Origin: Thermoleophilia bacterium
Lineage (GTDB): Bacteria; Actinomycetota; Thermoleophilia; Miltoncostaeales; Miltoncostaeaceae
DNA: 7,416 nucleotides
Direction: 5' to 3'
NCBI GenBank assembly: GCA_017882555.1
Contig: JADGPH010000261.1
Span: forward strand, 1 to 7,416
Below the pieces are notes generated by a model. It had not been told where the DNA came from and did not search any database. It saw only the letters and a program-made list of their open reading frames with translations. How positions within the stretch are numbered: the stretch's first letter is position 1; every line of letters begins with the position of its first letter. Shown here in pieces: positions 1 to 7,112 of this stretch. The position numbers were made by a program, and so were the translations under genes.

Positions 1-10
1 GGCCCGCCAA

Positions 11-943
11 ATGCAGGAAGCCGAAAAGATCTGGATGAACGGCTCGCTCGTGAACTGGGCCGACGCCCAAGTGCACGTGCTGTCCCATGGCCTTCACTAT
101 GGATCGTCGGTATTCGAAGGCATTCGGGCGTACGCTGCCGACCGGGGCACGGCCGTCTTTCACCTGCGCGAGCACCTCGAACGGCTTCAGCGGTCGGCAT
201 CGATGTACTACATGCCGATCCCGTACACCTATGACGAGCTGCGCCAAGCCGTACATGACGTGATCGCCGTCAACGGCTTGCACGAGTGTTACATCCGGCC
301 GATTGCCTTCCGAGGGTACGGAACGATGGGGCTGTTCCCCTTGGATGCGCCGGTGGATGTGGCGATCGCGGCGTGGGAGTGGGGCGCCTACCTCGGCGAC
401 GACGGGCTCAAACACGGTATCCGCGCCAAGACCTCCAGCTGGCGGCGCATTGGGAGCTCGACGATTCCGGCAACCGCGAAGGCGGGCGGCCAGTATCTGA
501 ACTCGATCCTCGCCAAGGTGGAGACCCACAAGGCCGGCTATCAAGAGGCGATCCTGCTCAACGAAGCCGGGTATGTGGCCGACGGCTCCGGGGAGAACAT
601 CTTTGTGGTGCGGGCGGGTGAGTTGCTGACCCCGCCGGTCAACGCATCGATCCTCGAGGGGATTACGCGGGCGACGATAATCCAGCTCGCCAAGGACGAG
701 GGCATCCCGGTTGTGGAGCGCGAGCTGGCACGTGCCGAGCTGTACATCGCCGATGAGGTCTTTGTGACCGGTACGGCGGCCGAGGTGTGCCCGATCAACG
801 AGGTCGACGACCATCCGATCGGCGAGCCCGGTCCGATCACCCGTCGCCTGCAGGAACGATTCTTTGCGGCCACCTTGGGCCGGGATCCGCGCTCGTCCGA
901 GTGGCTCGACTACGTCGCGGTGCCCGAACAGGCGCAGCGCTGA
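11..943 (+). CDS. ilvE: Branched-chain amino acid aminotransferase (class IV, PLP)
   Basis: This cytosolic, fold-type IV PLP enzyme reversibly moves the amino group between glutamate and the 2-oxo acids of isoleucine, valine and leucine, the last step in making all three. The N-terminus (IWMNG, then HVLSHGLHYGSSVFEGIRAY at about residues 24-43) matches IlvE nearly residue for residue. Lys157 in IPATAKAGGQYLNS is the expected Schiff-base lysine (Lys160 in E. coli IlvE), and EVFVTGTAAEVCPINEVD near the C-terminus is the usual PLP-phosphate and substrate loop. At 310 aa it has the normal family length. The ATG at 11 fits IlvE alignments, but the reading frame is open to the window edge, so a slightly earlier start and the ribosome site cannot be judged. 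It ends 7 nt before cimA, so the two are surely co-transcribed. D-amino-acid aminotransferase or aminodeoxychorismate lyase, which share the fold, are much less likely given the length and motifs. Confidence 0.96.
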   Translation: MQEAEKIWMNGSLVNWADAQVHVLSHGLHYGSSVFEGIRAYAADRGTAVFHLREHLERLQRSASMYYMPIPYTYDELRQAVHDVIAVNGLHECYIRPIAFRGYGTMGLFPLDAPVDVAIAAWEWGAYLGDDGLKHGIRAKTSSWRRIGSSTIPATAKAGGQYLNSILAKVETHKAGYQEAILLNEAGYVADGSGENIFVVRAGELLTPPVNASILEGITRATIIQLAKDEGIPVVERELARAELYIADEVFVTGTAAEVCPINEVDDHPIGEPGPITRRLQERFFAATLGRDPRSSEWLDYVAVPEQAQR

Positions 944-950
944 TACGCCG

Positions 951-2543
951 ATGGAATCGATCTTTCTCTATGACACGACGCTCAGGGACGGCTTACAGCG
1001 CGAGGGCATGAGCCTCTCGGTCGACGAGCAGGTGGCGATCGCACGGCGCCTGTCGGAGATCGGTATGCACTACATCGAGGCGGGGTTCCCAATGTCGAAC
1101 CCAAAGCACGCCGAGATGTTCGAGGCGCTCGAATCCGAGGACCTGGGCGCAACGAAGATTGCCGCATTCGGGATGACTCGGCGCAAGGGTGTTGCGGTGG
1201 CTGATGACCCCGCAATGGTGGGACTTGCCGACTGTTACGCGCCGGTGATCACGCTGGTTGGGAAGACCTGGGATCTGCATATCGAGAAGGTCATCAAGGT
1301 CGATCGTGCCGAGAATCTGCGCATGATCGAAGAGTCGGTGGCGTATCTGGTGGCTCAGGGGAAAGAGGTCATCTACGACGCCGAACACTTCTTTGATGCG
1401 TTTGCGGCCCACGCCGACTATGCGCTCGAATGCCTGCGGGTTGCCGCGGTCGCGGGCGCGCACTGGATCACAATGTGCGACACCAACGGGGCGACCTTGC
1501 CACACGAGGTCGCCAGTGCCGTGGGCACGGTGCGCGCCGCGTTGCCGAACGCCCAGCTGGGGATCCATACACACAACGACGCCGGGTGTGGTGTGGCGAA
1601 CTCCCTGGCCGCCGTCGTCGAAGGCGCGCGTATGGTCCAGGGCACGGTCAACGGCTACGGGGAGCGGTGTGGCAATGCCAATCTCGTGTCCATCATCCCG
1701 TCGCTTTCGCTGAAGATGGGTTTTGCGACAGTGCCCGAGGACCGCCTGGTGGAGCTGACCTCCTTGAGCCATTTCGTGGCCGAGACGGCCAATCTGCAGC
1801 CCGACAACTGGGCGCCCTATGTCGGTCGTAACGCGTTCGCTCACAAGGGTGGGATGCACGTGGCCGGGATGCTCGCCGACGAGCGCACCTTTGAGCACAT
1901 CAGTCCTGCGGCGGTCGGCAACGAGCGCCATGTGCTGGTGAGTGAGCTCTCCGGGCGGGGCACGATCGTCGCCAAGGCGCATGAGATGGGAATCGACCTG
2001 TCTGCCGGCGACGATGTCCCGCGGATTCTGGCGCGGCTCAAGGATCTCGAGCACCAGGGCTATCACTTTGAGGTGGCCGACGCGTCGTTTGAACTGCTCA
2101 TCGAGCGCGAGACCGGGGTCTTCAGGCCGCTGTTTACATTAGAGCGCTTCCGCGTCGTCACCGAGAAGGTCGCCGACGGCAAGGTGTCTACCGATGCGAC
2201 GATCACGATGGTCCACGACGGTGAGCGCGTGGAGGCACGCGGGTCCGGGAACGGACCGATCAACGCGCTCGACACAGCGCTACGGGCCGCGCTCGAGCCA
2301 CGGATTCCCGAGCTCGCCCAAATTGAGTTGGTCAACTTCAAAGTGCGCATCCTTGACGAGGACAAGGGGACCGGTGCGACCACCCGCGTCCTTCTGGACT
2401 CGTCAGACGGCGAGGAGACTTGGGGTGCTCTGGGCGTGAGTCAGAACGTTATCGAGGCGTCGTGGGATGCGTTGATCGACAGCCTTGCCTACGGAGTGCG
2501 GCGCCGCACTCGGCATGCGGCCAATACCGGTACGGCTCCGTGA
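951..2543 (+). CDS. cimA: Citramalate synthase, CimA type (LeuA/HMGL-like family)
   Basis: It probably condenses pyruvate with acetyl-CoA to (R)-citramalate, the entry to threonine-independent isoleucine synthesis. The TIM-barrel domain fills about residues 1-280, with YDTTLRDG at 7-14 (Arg12 and Asp13 at the active site), the metal-binding HTHND at 206-210 and NGYGERCGNANL ending near 245. A linker (APYVGRNAFAHKGGMHV) follows, then a LeuA-type C-terminal regulatory domain from about residue 390 to the end, including GNGPINALDTALRAAL and SDGEETWGALGVSQNVIEAS. The 530-aa length, the VIYDAEHFFDAF segment and the C-terminal motifs fit the Geobacter-type CimA family better than true 2-isopropylmalate synthase. 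The ATG at 951 was chosen because homology begins at once (ESIFLYDTTLRDG); an upstream extension to 864 would overlap ilvE by 80 nt and looks like noise. No strong Shine-Dalgarno is visible, consistent with coupling to ilvE 7 nt upstream. The first motif reads DGLQ where most relatives have DGAQ or DGTQ. Confidence 0.9.
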   Translation: MESIFLYDTTLRDGLQREGMSLSVDEQVAIARRLSEIGMHYIEAGFPMSNPKHAEMFEALESEDLGATKIAAFGMTRRKGVAVADDPAMVGLADCYAPVITLVGKTWDLHIEKVIKVDRAENLRMIEESVAYLVAQGKEVIYDAEHFFDAFAAHADYALECLRVAAVAGAHWITMCDTNGATLPHEVASAVGTVRAALPNAQLGIHTHNDAGCGVANSLAAVVEGARMVQGTVNGYGERCGNANLVSIIPSLSLKMGFATVPEDRLVELTSLSHFVAETANLQPDNWAPYVGRNAFAHKGGMHVAGMLADERTFEHISPAAVGNERHVLVSELSGRGTIVAKAHEMGIDLSAGDDVPRILARLKDLEHQGYHFEVADASFELLIERETGVFRPLFTLERFRVVTEKVADGKVSTDATITMVHDGERVEARGSGNGPINALDTALRAALEPRIPELAQIELVNFKVRILDEDKGTGATTRVLLDSSDGEETWGALGVSQNVIEASWDALIDSLAYGVRRRTRHAANTGTAP

Positions 2544-3679
2544 CACCCGGTCAGCCACGCATACCGCTTGCGAAGCCGGTGATCGGCAAGCGCGAGCGGG
2601 AACTCGTGGATGCGGTGCTGCGCTCGGGACAGCTGTCGTTGGGTCCGATGCTGGCCCGCTTTGAGCGTGACTGGGCCGAGCGGATCGGCGTGCGGCACGC
2701 GATCGCCAGTTCGTCGGGCACCGCGGGGTTGCACATGTGCCTGCATGCTGCGGGAATTGGCCCCGGTGACGAGGTCGTCACCTCGTCCTTTTCATTTGTG
2801 GCGTCGGCGAACGCGGTGCTGTTTACCGGCGCCGATGTGGTGTTTGCCGAGGTCGATCCCCGGACCTTTAACATGGACCCTGCCGCTGTGGAGGCCGCCA
2901 TCACGCCTCGCACCAAGGCGCTTGTGATCGTCGACATCTTCGGATACCCGGCAGAGATCCCGGCGCTGATCGAGATCGCCGAGCGTCACGGGCTGGCCAT
3001 TGTGGAAGACGCCTGCCAGAGCATCGACGGGGACTACGACGGCAAGAAGCTGGGGACCTGGGGCCACCCGGCGGTGTACGGGTTCTACGCCAACAAGCAG
3101 CTCACTACCGCAGAAGGCGGCGTGATCCTCACCGATGACGATGATCTGGCGATGCTGCTCAAAAGCCTGTCCAACCAAGGGAGAAGCGACGATGGGGCGT
3201 GGCTCGTTCACTCGCGCTTAGGCTTTAACTATCGGCTCTCGGACGTCCATGCCGCGATCGGGGTTGCGCAGCTCGAGCACCTGGACGACATGCTCGCCGA
3301 TCGCGAGAGGGTGGCCGGGTGGTACCAGGAGCGCGTGCAGGAGACCCCGGGAGTCGAGCCCATGTTTACCGGCGATCAGCGGCGGTCATGGTTTGTGTAT
3401 GCCCCCCGACTTGCGCCGGGCATCGATCGCAATGCGGTGATCATGGAGCTGGACGCCATGGAGATCTCGGCCAAGCCCTATCTGCCGTGCATCCACTTGC
3501 AGCCGTTCTATCAGCAGCAATTCGGGTACCGACCCGGCGCCTTGCCCATCACCGAGGCGATCAGCTCGTCGACAATCGCCTTGCCATTCTTCCCGGAGAT
3601 GACCGAATCCCAGGTTGATCAGGTGTGTACCGCGTTGGCGAGTGTGCTGGAGCGACTTTCCGCTGCGGTGAGCTCGTGA
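2540..3679 (+). CDS. DegT/DnrJ/EryC1/StrS-family PLP aminotransferase, substrate unknown
   Basis: This is a fold-type I PLP enzyme of the family that mostly aminates keto-sugar nucleotides for surface polysaccharides, lipopolysaccharide or antibiotics. Visible features are IPLAKPVIGKRE at the N-terminus, SSSGTAGLHMCLHAAGIGPGDEV (cofactor-phosphate region, about residues 57-80), VEDACQSIDGDY (the aspartate facing the PLP pyridine nitrogen), the Schiff-base Lys186 in YANKQLTTAEGG, and LGFNYRLSDVHAAIGVAQLE. At 379 aa it is complete. The start is taken as GTG at 2540, which overlaps the cimA stop as GTGA and sits just before the conserved IPLAKP. The same frame is open back to 2420, but that part is a shadow of the cimA C-terminus. 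No sugar-nucleotide dehydratase, epimerase or glycosyltransferase lies nearby; the neighbours are isoleucine and arginine genes. The substrate is therefore open: a nucleotide-sugar transaminase, a dehydratase-like variant, or an amino-acid-related transaminase. The family call is firm and the function is not. Confidence 0.9.
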   Translation: MTPGQPRIPLAKPVIGKRERELVDAVLRSGQLSLGPMLARFERDWAERIGVRHAIASSSGTAGLHMCLHAAGIGPGDEVVTSSFSFVASANAVLFTGADVVFAEVDPRTFNMDPAAVEAAITPRTKALVIVDIFGYPAEIPALIEIAERHGLAIVEDACQSIDGDYDGKKLGTWGHPAVYGFYANKQLTTAEGGVILTDDDDLAMLLKSLSNQGRSDDGAWLVHSRLGFNYRLSDVHAAIGVAQLEHLDDMLADRERVAGWYQERVQETPGVEPMFTGDQRRSWFVYAPRLAPGIDRNAVIMELDAMEISAKPYLPCIHLQPFYQQQFGYRPGALPITEAISSSTIALPFFPEMTESQVDQVCTALASVLERLSAAVSS

Positions 3680-5061
3680 GCGACGGCGTGCGTCTCTGGG
3701 GAGGACGATTTGAGGGTGGGCCGTCGGAAGCCTTTGACCGGCTCAACGCGTCATTTGCCGTGGACTCGCGGATGTGGGCCCACGACATCGCCGGATCGCG
3801 TGCCCACGCCCAGATGCTTGTCGCCACGGGCGTCCTGTCGGACGAGGACGGCAAGTCAATCGCCGACGGACTCGATCGGGTCGCCGCGGAGTTCAGCGAC
3901 GGATCATTTTTCGTCCAGCCGGGCGACGAAGACATCCACACCGCCGTCGAGCGCCGACTGACCGAACTTATCGGAGACGCTGGGCGCCGTCTGCATACCG
4001 GCCGAAGTCGCAACGACCAGGTCGCAACCGATGTTCTGCTGTATCTGCGCGATGCCGTCGACGGGCAACTTGCGGCGGTCGCGGTCCTGGCGAACGTTCT
4101 GCTGTCCCAGGCTGAACGGCACGTCGAGGCTCTGCTTCCCGGTTACACCCATCTGCAACGCGCTCAGCCCGTGCGCCTTGCCCATCACTTGCTCGCGTAC
4201 GTGCAGATGCTCATTCGGGATCACCGGCGTTTGAGGTTGGTGCGTGATGAATCGCTTGCCGAAGCACCACTTGGGGCGGGTGCACTCTCCGGCGTGGGAT
4301 TCCCGATCGATCGGCAGATGACGGCGGAGGCGCTGGGGTTCGTCCGGCCGACCGCGAACAGCCTCGACAGCGTCGCAAGCCGCGACGCGGTCGCCGACTA
4401 CCTGCACGCAGCGGCAACCTTGTGTGTGCACACGTCGCGCCTGGGTGAAGAACTCGTGATCTGGGCCAGCGACGAGGTTGGATTTGTGGAGCTCTCGGAT
4501 GCCTTCACCTCGGGTTCCTCGATGCTGCCGCAAAAAAAGAATCCCGATGCGGCTGAGTTGGCCCGCGCCAAGGTGGCGCGCGTCGTGTCCGATTACTCCG
4601 GATTGCAGAGCCTGGTGGCCAAACTGCCGCTCGCGTACAACAAGGATCTGCAAGAGGACAAGCATTTTCTTTTCGACGCGATCGATACCGTAGAGCTCCT
4701 CTTGCCCGCGCTTGCGGGGATGCTCGAAGGGGCGGTCTTCCGGACCGATCGGATGGCGGCAGCCTGCCAGGATGGGTATCTGGCCGCGACGGACTTGGCG
4801 GATCACCTCGTCCGGGCCGGCTGGCCATTTCGCCGCGCCCACGAGGCGGTCGGACTCCTGGTGCGCGCATGCCTTGCGCGAGGGGTGGGCTTGGCGGACG
4901 CGAACTCTGCGGAGATCACCGACGCGGGCATGGCGGGCATCGTGTTGCCGGCGCTTACCGCCGAGGCGAGCGCGGAGGCCAAGGTGTCGGCGGGCGGCAC
5001 CTCGCGAGCGCGTGTGATCGAGCAGTGGGATGCGGCGCGCGCTGAGGTCGGGCGGTGGTAG
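3676..5061 (+). CDS. argH: Argininosuccinate lyase
   Basis: It splits argininosuccinate into arginine and fumarate, the final step of arginine synthesis, as a cytosolic homotetramer of the fumarase/aspartase superfamily. Diagnostic segments are LWGGRFEGG at residues 7-15, LHTGRSRNDQVATD from 106, YTHLQRAQPV with His159 (the conserved helix histidine), and the superfamily signature TSGSSMLPQKKNP at 278-290, where Ser281/Ser282 hold the catalytic serine on the flexible loop. The C-terminal helical domain ends VSAGGTSRARVIEQWDAARAEV, also typical. At 461 aa it has normal length. The start is GTG at 3676, which overlaps the stop of the preceding gene as GTGA; the family N-terminus begins within a few residues of it. 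A purine-rich GGTGAG at 3667-3672 lies very close upstream and may help initiation. The lyase loop is encoded by an A7 run (4532-4538), unusual in such a GC-rich gene. No argG or other arg gene is in the window. Confidence 0.96.
   Translation: MSDGVRLWGGRFEGGPSEAFDRLNASFAVDSRMWAHDIAGSRAHAQMLVATGVLSDEDGKSIADGLDRVAAEFSDGSFFVQPGDEDIHTAVERRLTELIGDAGRRLHTGRSRNDQVATDVLLYLRDAVDGQLAAVAVLANVLLSQAERHVEALLPGYTHLQRAQPVRLAHHLLAYVQMLIRDHRRLRLVRDESLAEAPLGAGALSGVGFPIDRQMTAEALGFVRPTANSLDSVASRDAVADYLHAAATLCVHTSRLGEELVIWASDEVGFVELSDAFTSGSSMLPQKKNPDAAELARAKVARVVSDYSGLQSLVAKLPLAYNKDLQEDKHFLFDAIDTVELLLPALAGMLEGAVFRTDRMAAACQDGYLAATDLADHLVRAGWPFRRAHEAVGLLVRACLARGVGLADANSAEITDAGMAGIVLPALTAEASAEAKVSAGGTSRARVIEQWDAARAEVGRW
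5044..5048 (+). promoter_or_regulatory. Shine-Dalgarno of mpg (inside argH)
   Basis: GAGGT lies 6 nt before the GTG at 5055, within the last codons of argH. It is the clearest ribosome site in the block and supports the GTG start and the 7-nt overlap. The other downstream genes lack an equally good site and probably rely on coupling to the preceding stop codon. Confidence 0.6.
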
Positions 5062-5669
5062 GACCGCTGGGCCCGGACTTCTTTGCCCGTCCCGCCCGAG
5101 CAGTCGCGCCGGAGTTGGTTGGTTGTGTGCTCGCGGGTCGCGGGGTCGCCGGGGTGATCGTCGAGGTCGAGCGCTACGAGCAGTGGGATGCCGCCTCCCA
5201 CAGCTTTCGCGGGCCGACCCCTCGGTCGCGTGTGATGTTCGGCCCGGCGGGGTGCCTCTACGTGTATCGCAGCTACGGATTGCATTGGTGTGCGAACATC
5301 GTTTGCGGCGACGACGGCGTGGGGGCGGCCGTCTTGCTGCGTGCCATCGAGCCCACGCTTGGGCTTGCGGTGATGCGCGAGCGTCGGGGTGGGATATCCG
5401 ATCGTGACCTGTGTCGCGGTCCTGGACGGCTCGCCGCCGCATTTGACATCGCCGGTCCCGATAACGGGACGTACCTGCGGGAGCGGACGGACGCCGCCGG
5501 CATTCAGGTGTTACCGCGCCCCGGCGAGGGCATCGTCGTCGTGCAAAGCCCGCGGGTCGGGATCTCTCGAGATGTTGGACGATCCTGGCGCTACACGCTC
5601 GCCGACTCGGCGTGGGTCTCGCGCCCACCCACAACGCCACACCCGTCACCTGAACGGATCGCTGCATGA
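5055..5669 (+). CDS. mpg: 3-methyladenine-type DNA glycosylase (AAG/Mpg family)
   Basis: It should excise alkylated or deaminated purines such as 3-methyladenine and hypoxanthine from DNA, starting base excision repair. The 204-aa protein shows the family layout: DFFARPARAVAPELVG at 8-23, VIVEVERYEQWDAASHSFRG at 34-53, TPRSRVMFGPAGCLYVY, YGLHWCANIV, a GPGRL motif, and SPRVGI with WRY near the end. By alignment with human AAG, Glu39 corresponds to catalytic Glu125, Tyr41 to Tyr127 and His49 to His136. The family consensus ETEAY reads EVERY here, keeping the key Glu and Tyr. The start is GTG at 5055, 7 nt inside argH, chosen because homology begins at once and GAGGT (5044-5048) sits 6 nt upstream. 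The stop overlaps the tyrS start as ATGA. The last ~15 residues are proline-rich and not conserved. Its place between argH and tyrS is not functional in an obvious way, although mpg also precedes tyrS in M. tuberculosis. Confidence 0.93.
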   Translation: MVGPLGPDFFARPARAVAPELVGCVLAGRGVAGVIVEVERYEQWDAASHSFRGPTPRSRVMFGPAGCLYVYRSYGLHWCANIVCGDDGVGAAVLLRAIEPTLGLAVMRERRGGISDRDLCRGPGRLAAAFDIAGPDNGTYLRERTDAAGIQVLPRPGEGIVVVQSPRVGISRDVGRSWRYTLADSAWVSRPPTTPHPSPERIAA

Positions 5670-6844
5670 GTGAGTCAGGACCGAGCGTCGCCGGGCGCGA
5701 ACGCGCACAGGCGCTCGTCGCCCGCGCAATTAATTGCGAGCCAAACGTCGAGGCACTCGCCGAGAAGATCGACGCGGGGCGGCCCTTGCGGGTCAAGCTC
5801 GGGGTCGATCCGACTGCCCCGGACATCCACCTGGGCCATTGCGTGGTGCTCGGCAAGTTGCGCGAGTTCCAAGACGCAGGCCATACCGCCGTGCTCGTGA
5901 TCGGCGATTGGACGGCGCGGGTCGGGGACCCCAGTGGACGCACTTCGACGCGGCCGATGCTCTCGGAGCCAGAGATCCTCATCAACGCCCAGACCTTCCG
6001 CGATCAAGCCTTTCGGATCCTCGACGCCGAGCGCACCGAGGTGCGAGCAAACGGCGAGTGGTTCGGGAAAATGGGACTTGCGCCGCTGTTTGAATTGGCG
6101 TCAAAAGCCACGATCAACCAGCTCCTGCGTCGTAACGACTTCGCCGCGCGGATGAATGAGGACCGACCGGTGTCGGTGCTGGAACTGCTGTACCCGCTGC
6201 TGCAGGCGTATGACTCGGTGGCACTTGAGGCCGACGTCGAGCTCGGCGGAACCGACCAGCTGTTCAATCTGATGCTCGCGCGCGAGATTCAATCCCGCTA
6301 CGGGATGGAGCCGCAGGTGGTGTTAACCATGCCGATTCTTCCGGGCACCGACGGCATCCAGAAGATGAGCAAATCCTTGGGCAACTACATCGGGGTTACC
6401 GATGCACCCGAGGAGCAATTTGGGAAGATCATGAGCATCCCTGATGCGTTGATGCCCGAGTACTTTCGGCTGATGTTTCCCGCCGAATCCGCAGGGACGG
6501 ATCACCCCGGAGTGGACAAGCGCCGCTTGGGCCGACTCGTGGTCGCGCGCTTCTACGACGCAGATCGTGCCCGGCATGCCGAAGAGCACTTCAACCGAGT
6601 GGTGCGGGACCGGGAAGCGCCGACAGATGTGCCACATTATTCCCTGCAAGATGGCGATATTCATATGCCGGCGCTGCTCGTGGACGCACTCGGAATCGCG
6701 TCTCGGAACGAGGCTCGCCGCCTGATTGCCCAGGGCGGTGTGGCACTCGAGACCGGCCCGGTCACCGAGCTCGATATGCCCGCCTCCGCATTGCGCGGGC
6801 AGATCCTGCGCGCGGGCAAGCGCAGGTTCGTCCGACTCGTCTGA
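5666..6844 (+). CDS. tyrS: Tyrosyl-tRNA synthetase
   Basis: This class I synthetase activates tyrosine with ATP and charges tRNA-Tyr. The Rossmann domain begins LGVDPTAPDIHLGH, with the HIGH-type motif HLGH at residues 55-58. GDWTARVGDPSGR (80-92) follows, then YPLLQAYDSVALEADVELGGTDQLFN for tyrosine and tRNA handling, and the KMSKS loop exactly at 233-237. The C-terminal ~65 residues form an S4-like RNA-binding domain (LGIASRNEARRLIAQGGVAL). At 392 aa it is slightly shorter than E. coli TyrS; the sequence resembles the TyrZ/type-2 bacterial form, but this split would need a tree. The ATG at 5666 overlaps the mpg stop as ATGA and no good Shine-Dalgarno precedes it, so translation is probably coupled. 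It is the last gene of the block and stops 28 nt before the -35 box of the rRNA promoter. No T-box leader is visible, nor is there room for one. Confidence 0.96.
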   Translation: MSESGPSVAGRERAQALVARAINCEPNVEALAEKIDAGRPLRVKLGVDPTAPDIHLGHCVVLGKLREFQDAGHTAVLVIGDWTARVGDPSGRTSTRPMLSEPEILINAQTFRDQAFRILDAERTEVRANGEWFGKMGLAPLFELASKATINQLLRRNDFAARMNEDRPVSVLELLYPLLQAYDSVALEADVELGGTDQLFNLMLAREIQSRYGMEPQVVLTMPILPGTDGIQKMSKSLGNYIGVTDAPEEQFGKIMSIPDALMPEYFRLMFPAESAGTDHPGVDKRRLGRLVVARFYDADRARHAEEHFNRVVRDREAPTDVPHYSLQDGDIHMPALLVDALGIASRNEARRLIAQGGVALETGPVTELDMPASALRGQILRAGKRRFVRLV

Positions 6845-6872
6845 GACGGTCGGCTGCTCGCCCCCAAACCCC

Positions 6873-6890
6873 TTGACATAGGTGTGTCAA
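6873..6890. repeat. Inverted repeat TTGACA-N6-TGTCAA covering the -35 box
   Basis: The 18-nt stretch TTGACATAGGTGTGTCAA has perfect 6-bp arms separated by 6 nt, and its left arm is the -35 hexamer itself. A dimeric regulator bound here would block RNA polymerase, so it could be an operator for the rRNA promoter. The left arm is constrained anyway as a promoter element, so only the match of the right arm needs explaining, and chance remains possible. I do not recognise the site as that of a known regulator. Confidence 0.4.
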
Positions 6891-6901
6891 AAGAGCATTA
6901 T
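6873..6901 (+). promoter_or_regulatory. Probable housekeeping-sigma promoter of the rRNA operon
   Basis: A perfect -35 hexamer TTGACA (6873-6878) is followed, after a 17-nt spacer, by CATTAT (6896-6901), which matches TATAAT at four positions including the two most important (A2 and T6). The start point would be near 6908. Position, spacing and the following untranslated leader with a boxA make this the best candidate for the rrn promoter. It lies 28 nt after the tyrS stop. I saw no equally good second promoter between here and the 16S gene. Confidence 0.7.
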
Positions 6902-7021
6902 TCACAGGCCGATCGGGGAGGTACCCCGTTCGAGCAGGACAGTCGCTTGAGCCTTCGCATGTCTGACCCGAGCAATCTGGGGTTCCCCGCGTAAGAGACG
7001 CGCAATGCGTCCGCGCGGAAG

Positions 7022-7041
7022 GGCCTCTGTGAGCAGAGGTC
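7022..7041 (+). promoter_or_regulatory. Leader hairpin, 8-bp stem, upstream of boxA
   Basis: GGCCTCTG pairs with CAGAGGTC (one G-U pair) around the 4-nt loop TGAG. It lies about 40 nt upstream of the boxA motif, so it may play the boxB part of a nut-like site. It has no U-run after it and is therefore not a terminator. Confidence 0.5.
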
Positions 7042-7083
7042 GCGAAACTTGCAAGTGGCAGTTGCAGTCCGGGTAATCCGGCG

Positions 7084-7098
7084 TGCTCCTTGAAAACT
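7084..7098 (+). promoter_or_regulatory. boxA-type antitermination motif
   Basis: TGCTCCTTGAAAACT closely resembles the boxA of rRNA leaders (E. coli TGCTCTTTAACA; Gram-positive and actinobacterial versions commonly read CTTTGAAAACT). In RNA it should bind NusB-NusE to protect rRNA transcription from premature Rho termination. Its place in an rRNA leader between promoter and 16S gene supports the call. Confidence 0.75.
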
Positions 7099-7112
7099 GA
7101 TCAGCATGCATT

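Noticed and set aside
864..950. N-terminal extension of cimA by 29 residues
   Set aside because: The extension overlaps the ilvE coding end and is Arg/Pro/Ser-rich without homology; the CimA match begins right at the ATG at 951.
993..2066. 357-codon open frame on the minus strand opposite cimA
   Set aside because: It is fully antisense to the conserved CimA barrel and shows no recognisable motif; it is a by-product of high-GC codon use.
2420..2539. N-terminal extension of the DegT-family gene by 40 residues
   Set aside because: It lies entirely within the cimA C-terminus, and the family homology begins just after the GTG at 2540, which overlaps the cimA stop.
3904..5985. 693-codon open frame on the minus strand opposite argH, mpg and tyrS
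   Set aside because: It is antisense to three genes with clear family motifs. Its translation is rich in Arg, Pro and Ser without any domain, which is typical of GC-rich antisense frames.
6898..7111. Two overlapping 69-codon minus-strand frames between tyrS and 16S
   Set aside because: They lie in the rRNA leader, lack a credible start context or domain, and overlap boxA and hairpins.
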